A DNA stretch of 57,776 bases from Phlegmacium glaucopus (GCA_015039465.1 MU130377.1:46916-104691), one strand, 5' to 3'. Shown: positions 33,318-45,146, counted from the first letter of the stretch. Made by a program: numbers and translations. Notes: generated by a model not told the origin, from the letters alone.

Positions 33318-33826
33318 AACCGATAAGGTATGCTACGAAATACTACTCCTAATTTAAGGGTTACGAGACTCACTCGTTGCGTCGTAGACTCCTATCACCT
33401 GGGTCACGCAGCGTGTCTCGCACTTACAAAACCTTTAGAGTCCTGGCTGCTTCTTGGGTCGGGAGGTACTACTTAGTGCTTTCACCCAACACTCATCAGC
33501 AACTAGTATTTACTTTGTTACTTTCTTGTGAAGATTTTCTAAAATTTACATTCTAATTTGACCTAATCACATGTTAGTGAATCGCAAAGATGGCTAACCA
33601 AAAGTCCAGGACCTCCAAGCAAGGGGGACCCGGGCCGTTGTTCCGTGACCCGAGGTAGGGGGGGGGGGGTCCAGCCCGAAGGGCTTAAATTTTTTACTAA
33701 AACCATATATTTAGGGCCATCTGGGCTATTCCCCGGCCTTGTAAGGTATTTAAAGGGCTTCTGAGGCCATCCTGACCAGCTTTTGATGATAATAAAAATA
33801 TTTAGCCATTTTTTGACATAAATTTA
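33318..33826. other. right flank of DIRS element; no gene
   Basis: The first 280 bp are probably DIRS terminal sequence. They are followed by a C/G-rich stretch with a run of G at 33658-33670. No reading frame of note is present. Confidence 0.4.
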
Positions 33827-34046
33827 TAGGGCTACCAAAGTTCAGTTCAGTTCAGTTCATCACCCCCTTGGCCTGAACTGAGAACTGAACTGAGACCCTC
33901 TTGGCTGAACTGAACCTGAACTGAACTGAACTGTTTAGAACCGGTTCTAACAGTTCAGTTCAGTTCTAGAACCGGTTCGAACTGATGAACTGCCTAAAAA
34001 ATCACAAAAACTGGATATTTATTGTAAAACAGTAGACTAAGTATAT

Positions 34047-37000
34047 TTATTTGATATTAATTACTTCAAAGGCCTCATGGGCATCAGCTTCATCCATAGC
34101 ATTCAAAAAGTTAGTCTTGTATGCATTTTTGAGGATTTGAACATAACCAAAGGCTGCTGGGTCCATGGAGTTACATTGTAGAGTGTCAGTATGGCCTGAA
34201 CTAGAGAATGCTCTTTCTGAGGCAACTGATGAACCTTGTATGGCCAGATAGTCACGGGCAATGCAAGACAGTGTTGGGTATTGTTGTGAATGGTACTAGA
34301 ATTTGAATTAAAGAGAAAATCAGGAATAATTGAATAAATACATACCCCCCACCATTTGACTGGATTTGTTGTATCTTCAAGAGGACTACTGAGGTAATCA
34401 CATAGTTCTTTACGAGGATCTTGGTTGACTTCAGTCCATGAGGAGGATTTCTTCAAGGATGAAAGGATCCAATTTGCACTGTATCCATTAAAAGAATTAG
34501 AACCTGCTTTGCCAAAATTAAGATCAGCCCATTGATATCATAAAATATAGCTTACCTTCTGATGAACTTGCAGAAGCTTGCTTCAAAGCCTTTGAATTTT
34601 TTGGAGGCTTGTAGTAAGAATCAAACTAAACATAAAGATATTAGTCTGAGAATATTTATGTCAATGAGAAAATCTACCGTTTTTTCAAGAGCCTTGGACC
34701 CAGCCTTGAAGAAATCTTCATCCCAGTTCATCTTACAATACTCGAGCTTGATAGATGGGTGTAAGGCTAGAAGGTAGATTAAATAATAATGAATAGCTTT
34801 ATAATGTTTTGAATGATGCATACCCAAGCAAATAAAATAGGTATCACTTTCATCAATCCTCATATACCATTTCCATAACTTCTCCAGACCCTTTTCGATG
34901 GCGTCATGCACTGGGGTAAACTTACCTACATTTAACATTGTCTCCCAACGGTCTTGAAGCAACTCGAGAATTGGAATTGCCTTCCAGACAGTGGGCTCAG
35001 TCTCTGAAGAAAAAGAGGCTTGGGCAAAACGGGGCTCCTACTTGTTGTTCAGAATAATGAATGAATTTTTAAATATACACAGACCTCAAGAACCTCCTTT
35101 ATCAGCCCAAGTTGCTCCCACTCATACTCTACAAGCAGGTAATCAGAGTATTTTTTGTTCCTCAGCTTTGGAAGGTTCTCATCAGCACAAAGGCAAAATT
35201 GCCTTAAAGCCTATAAAGATATCAATATCATGAAATCAATAGCAAATATTTCATACCTTTTTACAGCCAGTGAATCGTTCAACAAGGTCATACATTGACC
35301 CCCAACGAGTTCGTACCCACTTTATAAGTTCAAGTGGACGTATACCTACTTCAATACAAACCTCAGCAAAGTAAGCTTTTGCCTGAGGTGAAGCACGAAT
35401 CTGTCATTCCATTAGCTGAGGAAATAAACACCATGAAAGAAGAAAAAATACCTGATTGACAAGGGCTAGCACCTTCCCCAAGACATCTCCAGGTACAAAA
35501 TCAACCACATCATCAGCCTCTTGTTGACCAGGGAGGGAATTGAGCTCAACCCAGTCTGTAGTCCAGCTAGTATCATCCACATCATCTTCATCTTCATCAT
35601 CATCTTCAACCGACACTGTGTTATTCTTAGTTGACTTCTTATTTTTAGGTGCACGAGGTTTAACTGCCTCAATAAAGGCTTTCGCCCCTAGGTACACAGT
35701 ATGTTCCATACACCTAGAATTTATCAGTTCATATTCTGGGATGTTAGCTTAAAAGTTAACTCATACCGAATACGCTGCTGTTCAGCCACCCATTCCTTCT
35801 CCAAAGGGTTGAAATCTTGCTCAATAGCGCGTAGAGCTTTGTCATTAGCACTTGCATTGTCAGCAGTCGCCCATCCGAGCTATTGAAGGTTTGAGTTATA
35901 GAAATATAAATTAATTAAATGTTACAAACTTTATCACGAATATTATATCGGTCGAGGACTTCAAGGGTTTTCGCAGCAATGTTGACACCACTATGACTTC
36001 CCTTGAGCTCCTCAAAGCCCAGAATCTTACTCTTTAACTCCCAGTCAAATGGCTTGCTAGGTGGTGAGTTGATGTAATGGGCAGTTACAGCAAGGTAGGG
36101 GTCATAGGATTTCGAAGTCCAAGCGTCGAAAGTGATTGAAATTTTGCTCGGAATGGTCTAACTTGAAATTTTAGAATGAAGATGTTCCAATTATCATTAG
36201 AAACATACCGCAAAGTGGGCAGTGAGGCGCTGAATAGCCTCTTTAGCCTTTTCAATAACTTCATCCCTGAGCTTTTGTCGATGGGGTATCTCATTCTCTT
36301 TGATAGCGGGACGTTGGTATTTGAGAAGGGCACGAAAAGGTTTCTCGTCTACCACCTGAAAGGACTATTGGTATGGATTATCATTAGCATCATCATCAAT
36401 AAAATTCCCAAGTAAAACACTTACTTGGTCACCGGAAACCACAAAGTCTACTATATGTTCAAGCAAACCTTCCTTCGACCACTTCACAACTGGCTTGACA
36501 AAATTATCAAGGCTTGATTGAACCGACCCAGCTTCGATCACTTCTTTGGTGTCCGTTAACGGAAGCGCAGATTTGTTGGGTTCGATATTAAGCGACTTGC
36601 ATATCTTGAGGTAAAACTCGCCATGAGTTGCCCAGTTTCTGTCATAATACATGAGGATAAGTAAGCCAAGGTTAGCGGGGAGTTTACTTACCGTGCGTAA
36701 TGTTTTCGGAGACTGCTATTTCCGCCTGAGAAAAAAGTATCGTTTTTCCCTGCAGCACTGTGAACATAGTGAAGCTCTGAACACAAGGACGCAGTGAGCT
36801 TTGGAAACTCACCAGCATGCATTACAGATGTGGCCATTGATGCGAACCCCACCTTCTTCCTTTGTTGCCCTCGTGAACGCAGCCCTTAGGTCTCTTGTAC
36901 GATCGTCATGGCCACGGTGATTATGTTTTCGGGGGGCCTGCATGTCAAGAAAGGTGAGTAATGAATCATGGCAGATGAAAATGAATACTTACCCAGCGCT

Positions 37001-37907
37001 CGCAATGGATTTCTTCAGCCATTCGGTTGTATTTCGCAACCGCATCTTCATCTTCACTCTCATCACCCTCACTCTCCTCATCCTCGCTGTCATCATCCCT
37101 TCCCTGCATGGTGTAATCCGTGGGTTCATCTGTATGTTGTGCTGGGGTGGTTCTGGCTAACTTCGGGTGGTTGGTTTCAGCGCGCACATGTTTGGTGGAT
37201 CTGGGGGACGGCAGCACAGCGCTAGCATGTTTTCGAGTAGTGGGTTGGCGCGGTTGGACCCATGTCTCGTCATCTGGTTGCAGCATTGATGAACCAGCAC
37301 CTACGTCGATAGTTTTGTCAGTAGATACCCTAGCATGACAATAAAAACTCACCTGGAATAACAGATTGACGCAGTTGGACCTGGATCTCACCCTCTGATT
37401 GTAGCTTCGATGAACCAGCACCTACATTGATGGGTTTGTCAGTAGATACCCCAGCATAGTGATAAATAATGTAAACTCACCTGCTATTGATTTTTCGGGA
37501 TCCGGTGTCCCTAGTTTGGATCCAACTGATAAGAGAAAGATAAGTTCACAACAAAATATACAATGAGGAAAACTGGACTTACCAGTAAAATTGCTCTTGA
37601 AAAAGAGACGGGTCTTTGGGGAGGCATTGTTCCCCTTGACCCTAGCTGATGGTTTTTTCACGCGCTTTGACGCCACACGTCATGCCGGTTCTTTGCCTTT
37701 GAGGCCTGGGAGTGGTTTTCTGATGATGGACGGCAGCGTGTCATCGCTGTCACTGTCCTGATCCAATTCTGTGGTTCGTTTGCGCTTCTTTGAGGTGTCC
37801 GGCAACAGCGGCTGCTCTTGGGTGCTCAGAGAGTGGCAAAACTCAATCTCCGAGGCATCCTTGAGTGTACCATCGGCGTTGAGAGCAGGCGCATCCGGGT
37901 TAGACAT
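34047..37907 (-). pseudogene. hAT transposase, multi-exon, with one premature stop
   Basis: The start is probably ATG 37907 (MSNPDAPALNADG). Pieces in order: a charged N-terminus with KKRKRTTE, a BED-like zinc-finger region (GHICNAC ... SLRKHYAR, about 36880-36690), NWATHGEFYLKICKSL (36650), FDAWTSKSYDPYLAVTAHY (about 36130-36060), LGWATADNASANDKALRAI (about 35880-35830), a long central alpha-helical region with KWYMRIDESDTYFICLG, and the hAT dimerisation region SSPLEDTTNPVKWW / YPTLSCIARDYLAIQGSSVASERAFSSSG with stop TAA at 34047-34049. At least ten short GT-AG introns separate them. A TGA at 37680-37682 (after GKEPA, before RVASKRVKK) breaks exon 1 and is again explained by CGA to TGA. Most of the catalytic body looks intact. 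The segment may be an active family member with one lesion. Confidence 0.8.
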
Positions 37908-37999
37908 TCTTTGAGGCTTTGTTAATGTTGTTGAGAGGTTTTCATCACGAAAGTTTGAGCTACTATGGCAACAAAAACTTGAAACTACGCCAGGCTGCC

Positions 38000-39320
38000 G
38001 CAGATGCCGTGCAAGCATTAGTTATTCTTAAATTTTATGTTCAAGGCAGAATAAAAAGCAATAGATTGTGTAAATTTTACATTGTTGTTGTTGTCTATTG
38101 CCAACATTGGATGTTGAATTAATATAAAGTAGAAGTATACGTACGCCGTTTTGGGTAATCTCTCCAAAGCGGTCTTCCAGCTTGATATTTGCGAAGTTGA
38201 CTACCTTGGCGGTAAGATACTCGTCCACCCACCCCTTGTTCATCATTCCTAACCGTTAGTTCACCGCTCGCTACTGTTCGTTTATCATTTGTTACCGTTC
38301 ATTTGTCGTTTGTTATCCATAGCTCATCGTTGTTCCGAGTTTGTCATTCATTGTTGTTCGTCCGTCACTGTTCATCCGTGGTAGTTCGTCCGTCGTAGTT
38401 TACATTAGGATTTGTATTAATTTTTTGAAAACCCCGTCATCGTCATGGCTGTCATCGTCGTCGCTTGCTATCGTGGTAAGTCACTGTAGAATGTAAAAAG
38501 TCAGTGAACATAAGCAATCAACTTAAAAAACACATACCTGGGCCCCAACGACGCGTCTGGTGGTAAGAAAGTGAAGACCTAAACTAAAGTTTAATATAAA
38601 AAATCATTTAATAACTTAGAAAACATACCTGGGCCCAAACAACGGTTCTGTAAACCGTCGTTTGGGCCCCTATCGTTGCAGCCATCAACATCGTCATTGC
38701 AGTCGTCGACGTTGTTGCAGTTGTTGACATTGATACTGCAATCGTCGATGTCACCATCGCAGTTATCGGAGTCGTTGATGCAGCCGTCAATGGTCGTCGT
38801 TGCAGTCATCGACTAGCCTAGTCAGCGGTGTGGTGATGTAGCGGGATGACGATGGTGATGCGGGTGATATGGGTGGTGGCGATTGCTCGTTATTTGTCCT
38901 CGTCGTTGGCTGTCTTTTCATTGTTTTAGTACCTAGATAATAGAAAATAGTAATTGTAAGTGTTAAGAACAAAACAAGGAAGAAAGAAAGAAAGGTAAAA
39001 CTTAGCAAACACCCATGTTGAGGGGCTCGTCGTTATCGTCGTCATTCAATCATAAATTTGTCATTGCTGGTTTGTTCGTCGTCGTTTGTTGGTTCGTTGT
39101 TGTTTGGTTATCCGTCGTTGTTCAGTTATTCGCCGTTGTTTGTTCATTTGGCATTGTGGCCAGCGTTGTCGTCGATGGTTTGTTGTGTTGTAAGTTGGTA
39201 AGTGAGGAAATAAGCGTGCACTAATTTCAATCTCCGACTCCCAAAACGTTGGAAGGATAAAACATAGTCTTTTATTGATAATTAGGTCGATTCTGTACAC
39301 AAAATTTATTAAAAAATATG
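38000..39320. other. non-coding right arm of the hAT element; simple repeats
   Basis: It holds degenerate GTTCGTCCGTC and GTCGTTGCAGTCATCG type repeats on both sides of a repeated 'acatacctgggccc' segment (38532 and 38625). Minus-strand frames at 38591-38809 are low-complexity Asn/Asp/Thr translations of the repeat and are not genes. Confidence 0.5.
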
Positions 39321-39519
39321 TACAGCCAGTTCGGTTCGAACCGATTCGAACCCGGTTCTCAGAAATTTGGAGGGGCCTGAACCGTGAACCAGAACCGATG
39401 GTCCAAAAGCTTGAACCGGAACCGGACTGAACCGAACTTTCGGTTCGGTTCAGTCGGTTCCGGTTCTCTGCATCGGTTCTGAACCGAACTTTGGCAGCCC
39501 TACTCAGTCGGTAGTCTCC

Positions 39520-40002
39520 GAAGATTGTACCGAAACAGTAATCAAAGTTGGGGAGAAGCTCAAATTCAGAAGTAAAAGCCCTCGGCTGAATTAGCTGTGG
39601 GAATAACCAAATACATATGGCAAGGACCCTGTGACAAAAGATACAGCAGTGACGGTTTAGGTAGCTGATGTAACATTTTAGTCACACAGAGGAATCAACA
39701 GACAGTTTAAAACGATATGAGATTCACTGAGGAAAAACTATCTAAGTTCCATACTGTTTTTATACTAAAAGGTTTAAGCAACAATCACATGTAATTAACA
39801 TGTGTTTAAAGAAAAAAAGGAGGTCCATAAGGTCTTGTTAAAAATTAAAATGAAGGGTAAAATGAACAAGGAATGGGATCAGGCATTTCAAGTACATGTG
39901 AATATTTCATAAATAAGACGAAATGAATGTGAAAGATAAAAGATAAGTAAAATAAGAGTAGAAACCTAAAGAATGTTTGTAACGAAATTGCTGGTCGTTA
40001 CA
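39520..40002 (-). mobile_element. probable solo LTR of a Gypsy-type element
   Basis: On the minus strand the sequence begins TGTAACGACCAGCAATTTCG at 40002 and contains a TATAAAA box (about 39760), like the LTR at the right end of the window (TGTAACGATCGGCC, with TATAAAA). No internal retroelement genes adjoin it. The far end is unclear because the hAT end lies close by. No target-site duplication was found. It ends only 17 bp from the stop codon of the neighbouring gene. Confidence 0.45.
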
Positions 40003-40018
40003 GACCCACCCATCCTTA

Positions 40019-42060
40019 CTAATCCTGTGGACTCAAAATCTTTTCAGAATAAGCGAGACCCGACGACGACATTGGCGACTTAGACCCTGACAAGGTTGTC
40101 GGTGTTGGTGTTTCCAATAAGGACATTGTTGGGTCATCTGAAAACATGCGCTGCATCCTCGTAGTCTCGACTCCGTCGGCGACGATAGCACCTGTGATTT
40201 TATCGAATCGGAAGCGTAAACCGTCCAGTTTCTTCTCCAGCGTCAGCTCATCGTCATAGGGTGACAAGAGCTTGCCGAAATCTGATTGAGAGGTGAGGGA
40301 AACGATAGATGCTATGCTTCCTGGAAGTGTAGGCAAGAGGAGTCGCTTTCTCTTCTCCCGGTTGATGACATGAAGGAATACACCAATGAATCCTGTCAGG
40401 ATTAACGTAACTGCAAGGACGTGTGCTGGCACCAGGCTGCAGAAAGTCTTGATCATCAGCTCCAAGATTTTACAAGAAGAAATGACTTACGCGATCTTCA
40501 GCCTTGGAAGTAGAGAATCGACAGTAGCAGGAAGTGTGGTATTAATGTTTAAGAAATAGATAGATTGTGCACTAATGGAAAGGTATCTTGTCTGTCAATT
40601 CGAAACCAACAAGTAAGGTTGACGTAAATAGAGGATATGAAAGGGCTGATACTTACATAGAACTTTGTCGTGAGATTCAAAAAACCATTCGCAAGATCGA
40701 ATGTTGATTGTGGACCGTTCGGAAGCTGCTGGGCGCTCTGGAAAATAGCTCCCGGTACAATTGATCTAATCGCAACTGCACGAGCCGATATGAAAGGATT
40801 AGTGACATTGTCAAATATCAGCCTGCAACACAGTTTTAGGCCAGCATCAACTTTCAAATTGGAAAAATACTTACCCATTGAATGCACTCCCATTCAAGGC
40901 TCCGCCGGCATCAGTGACATTGTTTTGCAGAAAAAAGTTCCCAGTAGATGAGACATTAGTCAAGGAACCATTGTTCAGATCGGCTACCGCTCGAATGTCA
41001 AAAGCTTGAATAGTTGGTGCACAGAAGACGGTTTTCGCTTGTGCCGTTTTGTTATCATTTCGAACATGGAAAAACCTTTTGGGATGGACTGAGAAGACAG
41101 ACATTTTAATAGTCAGTATATAAAAAACCCACCAGAACACGACAGGACGCAAAGAAGAGTTCAATGTCGAAGCATTGCCCGGGCATGTTACATTGTCGAC
41201 TCCATATTGTTCCCTAGCCACCTGGAAACACAAAATGTGTCATTGAAACACAACTGTGATCAAATAGAACGTACTGTAAAATCAAATAACACAGAATGAA
41301 CACATCCGTCGACAGATTTTGAACTAAGATTATAACTTGTCGTTCCAACTGGTGTGAGAATCGGGGGTTCAGACGGATTGGAACAGTTCACGATAGTCTG
41401 TATCCCAGACGTGTTGATGGTCATGGAGCCATTTAGATACAAATTTGTAGGGATCTGAAGTAGTCATTGACAAGAGCATTATAAAAAAAACCCTAACGAA
41501 AAGAACGGCGCACACCTCGAATATCGCTGTAGCCCATCCGTTTCGAACAAATGGTGGGTCTGAAAGACCGAGAAGAACCGATGAATCCACATAGCCGGCA
41601 GCAGCAATAAAGGTATTGAGATCAGAGATATGCGTGGAAAGACCAATGCTTTTGGTGCTTGTTACAGATAGATCTGCAGAAGGGAGAAAAATGAATCAAA
41701 TAGATTTTGAGATGCTTAAGTGGGGAACCAGCTAACAGCTTGTTTGTGGGTGATGCTGGATCTGGAATATGGAACCTGCTGTGTGAGAGTTAGTGGAGGA
41801 GGATCGGGATATGCAGCTTAGAGTAAGGCGTACATACCAAGCGGTTGATAGAGGTAGGTCAAAATAGCTGTCAAAGACGACCAAAAGATGACGCGATGCT
41901 TGTGGTTCAATGCGCGGAATAAACTCAGCGGTAAGCTATTCAAAATGGTCATGAATCAGTGCTTGGTATATCTTTGACATGAGGTGCTTTACTCGCCCAA
42001 GATTGATCTAAAGGATAATGAGCTTTGGTCCATTGTCTGTCTGATTCTAGTGGATAGAAA
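40019..42060 (-). pseudogene. large membrane/surface protein gene, 5' truncated
   Basis: Several GT-AG exons are visible on the minus strand: LPLSLFRALNHKHRVIFW and a hydrophobic stretch (about 41930-41840), then SITHKQAVS, then STHISDLNTFIAAAGYVDSS, SDPPFVRNGWATAIF, followed by Asn-rich, probably glycosylated stretches (YLNGSMTINTSGIQ; GNASTLNSSL; NGSLTNVSS). The last exon starts LVPAHVLAVTLILTGFIGVF, a transmembrane segment, followed by INREKRKR and a roughly 100-residue cytoplasmic tail ending LSPQD (stop 40019-40021). The family is recognised only as an Agaricomycete membrane protein without assigned function. The 5' end is cut at about 42065, where a receptor-gene piece begins, so the start codon region is missing or non-native. 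Confidence 0.65.
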
Positions 42061-42072
42061 ACGACGCACATA

Positions 42073-42414
42073 GTTACCATTCTTCAAACGATGGACGCTA
42101 CCCTCGTAACTTCTTATCTGATCGTTAATTATATGCACCAAATGCTCAATGTGATTACAATATCGGTCATTGCCACTTCTTATTTTACTGATAACATGGG
42201 TTCTGTCTAGGGTATCACACCTACAATCATCCTGGTGCGCATCTCAATGGGATTCTCGTTCTACGACAAGGAATCGATTTCAGAATCTACCGTTGGGAGC
42301 TTGCGCTTTGCAGCTAACAATCCAAATTCAATATCGGAAACAGGAGATGTCGATATTATGCCCCAGGAGAGTGGCGACGATGATACTAGATCCTGTAGAC
42401 ACGTAAACCAATGA
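42073..42414 (+). pseudogene. receptor-like copy 8, 3' fragment only
   Basis: It contains the end of exon 5 (42073-42150), intron 5 (42151-42210) and all of exon 6 (42211-42414). It is nearly identical to copy 10 up to the last codons, then ends RSCRHVNQ. TM1-TM6 are absent. It is joined directly to the 5' edge of the truncated membrane-protein gene on the opposite strand. Confidence 0.88.
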
Positions 42415-42711
42415 ACAATCTTATTACTACAACTAAACTGTGGCAAAGTATAGAAGAGACTCACTGTTATGGATGCGTCTTGCTCACTTAGACATTCAGA
42501 GCTCTGTCTCATCATGGGTATCCTCTATCATCACTAGAACTTGAACATATCTGAGTGATATCCTACCTCCGAAATTGCACCTTAGCTTTGTAGGAAAGGG
42601 GTGAACTGGTACATACTTCTGCCGAAGGGTTTGAAGTTGGGAACAGTCGACTGACGGTTTTGTCAATAAGTATAGATTGGTGATGATCGATATCGTTGTT
42701 GTTATCCTGAG
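42415..42711. repeat. block X start and RAM1-side spacer remnant
   Basis: 'ggatgcgtcttgctcacttagacattc' at about 42474 matches the left start of block X. The remainder ('gatcgatatcgttgttgtta', about 42685) resembles the spacer between copy 10 and RAM1. Confidence 0.45.
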
Positions 42712-44287
42712 TGAACTTCCCATGCATCATGCAATTGCTTTCGACGAGCAGTACAAGGATACATATGATGTTGAGCTGAAGAAAGACCTGCTAGACAATA
42801 AAGGGTATGATATGCGTCTGCGTTCCTATTTGAAGATGGATATCAGATCTTGAGGTAGAATAATAGGAGGAAGGCAAAAACACATACTTGGGAGGTTTAT
42901 TGCGAAGACCTCCGAGTCCGACGGGATGTTGGCCTGCATAAAGGATATATTCTTTTAATGCATTTTGATCGCACAAGCCATCTGGAGAAAAGAAAGATTA
43001 ATGCAATGCAATGCCACACTAAACGCCGTTCGGGCATACTGTAAGGAACGGAGTTCGTTCACACGAGCAAGCGCACGCACGATTTCCCGTTTTAGAAACA
43101 TGTCACGCGTGACTTTCCCGTTCTGGGAAAAGTCACGCACAGGAAAAGGAGTACAGGCAGGACCGGGCGCGCGCAAGGAAAATGAAAAATGAAAACATAA
43201 TGCTCTAAAAAATTAATTAAACAGGATAATTTTCTTAGGATCAACAGCGCTGGTAAAAATTCATTTTAAAATTTCTTTTCTTTCTACATATAAAAGTAGC
43301 TCGTATTTACTGTAGAAAACAGTAGAGAAAGTCCCATCCTACCAGCTAGCTTCAGAATTAAACCCATTCTCAAAAAGAGATTTTCGACAAGTCTCTTTAC
43401 TACATTTATTTCTCTAAAAAATCGAACACATTACTTCTTGTGACATAAGCGCTCGCACCCTCGGAAATCGATTTTCCGACTTACCCTCACCACAAAAGTA
43501 TCCGTTTTCTATCTAGGAACGTTTACGCACTTACAATACCATCAATATAAGCCCAAGATTCATCAGACGAATCAATCGGGACTTCTTCCGGATCAGCATT
43601 CTGAATCCCTCCTATCCCCAATGCCTCTAACAGTGCGAAAGATCCACCACACCACCATGAATAACACCCATCTACCAATTTATTCGTGCCTCCTTTAAAC
43701 CCCCCGAGTTCAATCTCTGTACCCTACATCTGAGTTAACCATCGCAGTAAGTTCTTCAAGTTTATACTGGGCATCGACATGGGTGGTGTTGTTTGCCGAG
43801 ACAACGAAGTGAGGTAGGGTTGAAGCAAGACCCATGATGTTAAAGCACAAAAGGTGTAACCTCCGTGAGCTTCTCCAAGAGGAGGACGTGGTGAAGAGAG
43901 GAGGGAAGAATTGTTGAGGGAGAAGGTGGGATGAGATGCGGATGCGAAACCTCCTTCGTAAGTCTGACAAGAGGCGATGAATTCAGCGGTTCCTTCTACC
44001 AATTCAGGTGTGAGGATGTCAAGCATGCTGGATACTACGAGAAAACAATACATGCCGCCATAAGAAAAGATAACATTGATAACTTGACGATATTGTATGG
44101 TAAAAATTCGATTAACTTACCGAACATCAACTTTTGAATGATGGGCAACCATGAAAGATCCATCATTCTGATTGAGAGACATGAAGAATTTATACATCTT
44201 CTCTCTGTAATAGTCATCATCAACCGATCGTTCTGAACAACAACCATGATACGATAATATATTCCTCACCGATTTATTTCATCCCTC
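42712..44287 (-). pseudogene. partial RAM1 duplicate (farnesyltransferase beta pseudogene)
   Basis: It corresponds to exons 6, 5, 4, 3 and the end of exon 2 of the intact RAM1 gene at 48982-50958; exons 1, 7 and 8 are absent. Exon 4 contains a CAG to TAG change, so LRWLTQM is followed by a stop (complement of 43724-43726). Exon 5 (about 42890-42980) has small length changes near GLRNKPPK. A 498-bp TA-flanked insertion sits in intron 4. The copy is therefore non-functional on several counts. Confidence 0.88.
43039..43536. mobile_element. TA-site MITE (Tc1/mariner-like) in RAM1 pseudogene intron 4
   Basis: The ends are CTGTAAGGAACG and CGTTTACGCACTTACAA (imperfect inverted repeats around YTGTAAG). 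Each side is flanked by a TA dinucleotide (43037-43038 and 43537-43538). The intact RAM1 gene reads 'gcataccatc' at the matching site, while here it is 'gcata' + element + 'taccatc', so the exact insertion can be seen. There is no transposase. Confidence 0.78.
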
Positions 44288-44740
44288 AAAAAAAAACGGA
44301 CCAAAAATCCCCCAAATCACAAAGACCTCGGAAAACTGCTGGCTCCTCCATTGGTAGTGCACCGCAGTTAGTATCGAGGATAATGGCATCTGAACTCAAC
44401 ATAAATCCTGCTGATCACCCAAATACATCTCTAGTAGTAATTCCATATCTTTAACTGATGCCGAAACCATAAATCAACCCGTTTCTTCGCTTTCTTGCAC
44501 ACCTACGGCCCGCTTTTGTACTACACAACGAAGCATTGGACACGTCAGATTAGATGGATAACGCGTCTACATAAGAGAGAACAGGCATTAGTTAAAAGAC
44601 GCGTTGGACGTGGGAAGAAACACGTGATCAGATCAGTTTGGTTTTAGACTAAGTTTTAGTACGGTTTCAAGTTGGTGGGTTAGCGCAGACTACAAAATCA
44701 CCATTGTTACTTGAAAGACAATAATTCAAGTTAGATCACG
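44288..44740. other. no gene recognised
   Basis: A short poly(A) run starts where RAM1 homology ends. Nothing coding or repeated was recognised up to the next array block. Confidence 0.35.
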
Positions 44741-45110
44741 TTGCCAGTGATCGAGTCGCTATCCTTGACAGATGGAAACGAGAGAAGGAGCAAAAAATCA
44801 TATACCTTTCGTAAGTCCCCAGAGTACTATCCAACCTTCAAGTTGATGACAGTAATATCTTAAATTTGAGGGATATACTGATGCTAGCCTGCTACTTACC
44901 CTGGAAAAACTGACTACCAGCAGGTTACATAAAATAAGACACAGTTGCGTACCATTTTTTTGCCTCAAAGTATTTACCATTAAATTACTAAGTATACATG
45001 GCGATGCGGTACACATTCCTACCCTGACCGAAACAGTGACAGTTCATCACGAACCTCAAGTTTTATCCCCGTCACTGCATTTGATATTGATGTTAGACTC
45101 TTGTATAAAG
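44741..45110. repeat. upstream block before receptor copy 9
   Basis: It resembles 1-240, including 'aaaaaatcatatacctttcg' and 'taagtccccagagta'. On the minus strand it carries GTAAGT sequences in positions shared between units. Confidence 0.5.
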
Positions 45111-45113
45111 CAA

Positions 45114-45119
45114 GATGCA
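45114..45119 (+). promoter_or_regulatory. TATA box of receptor copy 9
   Basis: The box is TGTATAAAG where sisters read TATATAAAG. It lies 28 bp before the first ATG and 55 bp before the second, and the second spacing fits the sister copies better. Confidence 0.5.
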
Positions 45120-45146
45120 ATAGGTCATTAAAACAGACACGACACC

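Larger units (their letters stand above)
26527..33600 (+). mobile_element. DIRS-type tyrosine-recombinase retrotransposon (degenerate)
   Basis: The element holds, in order, a gag-like ORF, a cysteine-rich ORF, reverse transcriptase/RNase H and a tyrosine recombinase. This gene order, with no DDE integrase, defines the DIRS order. The left limit is the array breakpoint at 26527. The right limit is approximate and lies after the recombinase. The left terminal region has nested inverted repeats: GTGAGGAATG (26541) with CATTCCTCAC (26637), and TGACAAGAGTGA with its near complement. The element is interrupted by a hAT-like insertion and carries three in-frame TGA codons. The complete terminal-repeat arrangement could not be resolved. 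Confidence 0.85.
33827..39502 (-). mobile_element. hAT-family transposon with transposase gene, mismatched flanks
   Basis: The left end reads TAGGGCTACCAAAGTTC and the right end reverse-complements to TAGGGCTGCCAAAGTTC, a convincing inverted-repeat pair enclosing a hAT transposase gene. The 8 bp outside the two ends (TAAATTTA left, CTCAGTCG right) do not match, unlike the three other hAT-like insertions here. The inner arms also differ: GTTCAG words on the left, GGTTCGG/GAACCG words on the right. The two ends may come from different element copies. Confidence 0.75.

Noticed and set aside
38591..39008. Asn/Asp/Thr-rich minus-strand frames
   Set aside because: They are translations of GTCGTTGCAG-type simple repeats in the hAT arm.
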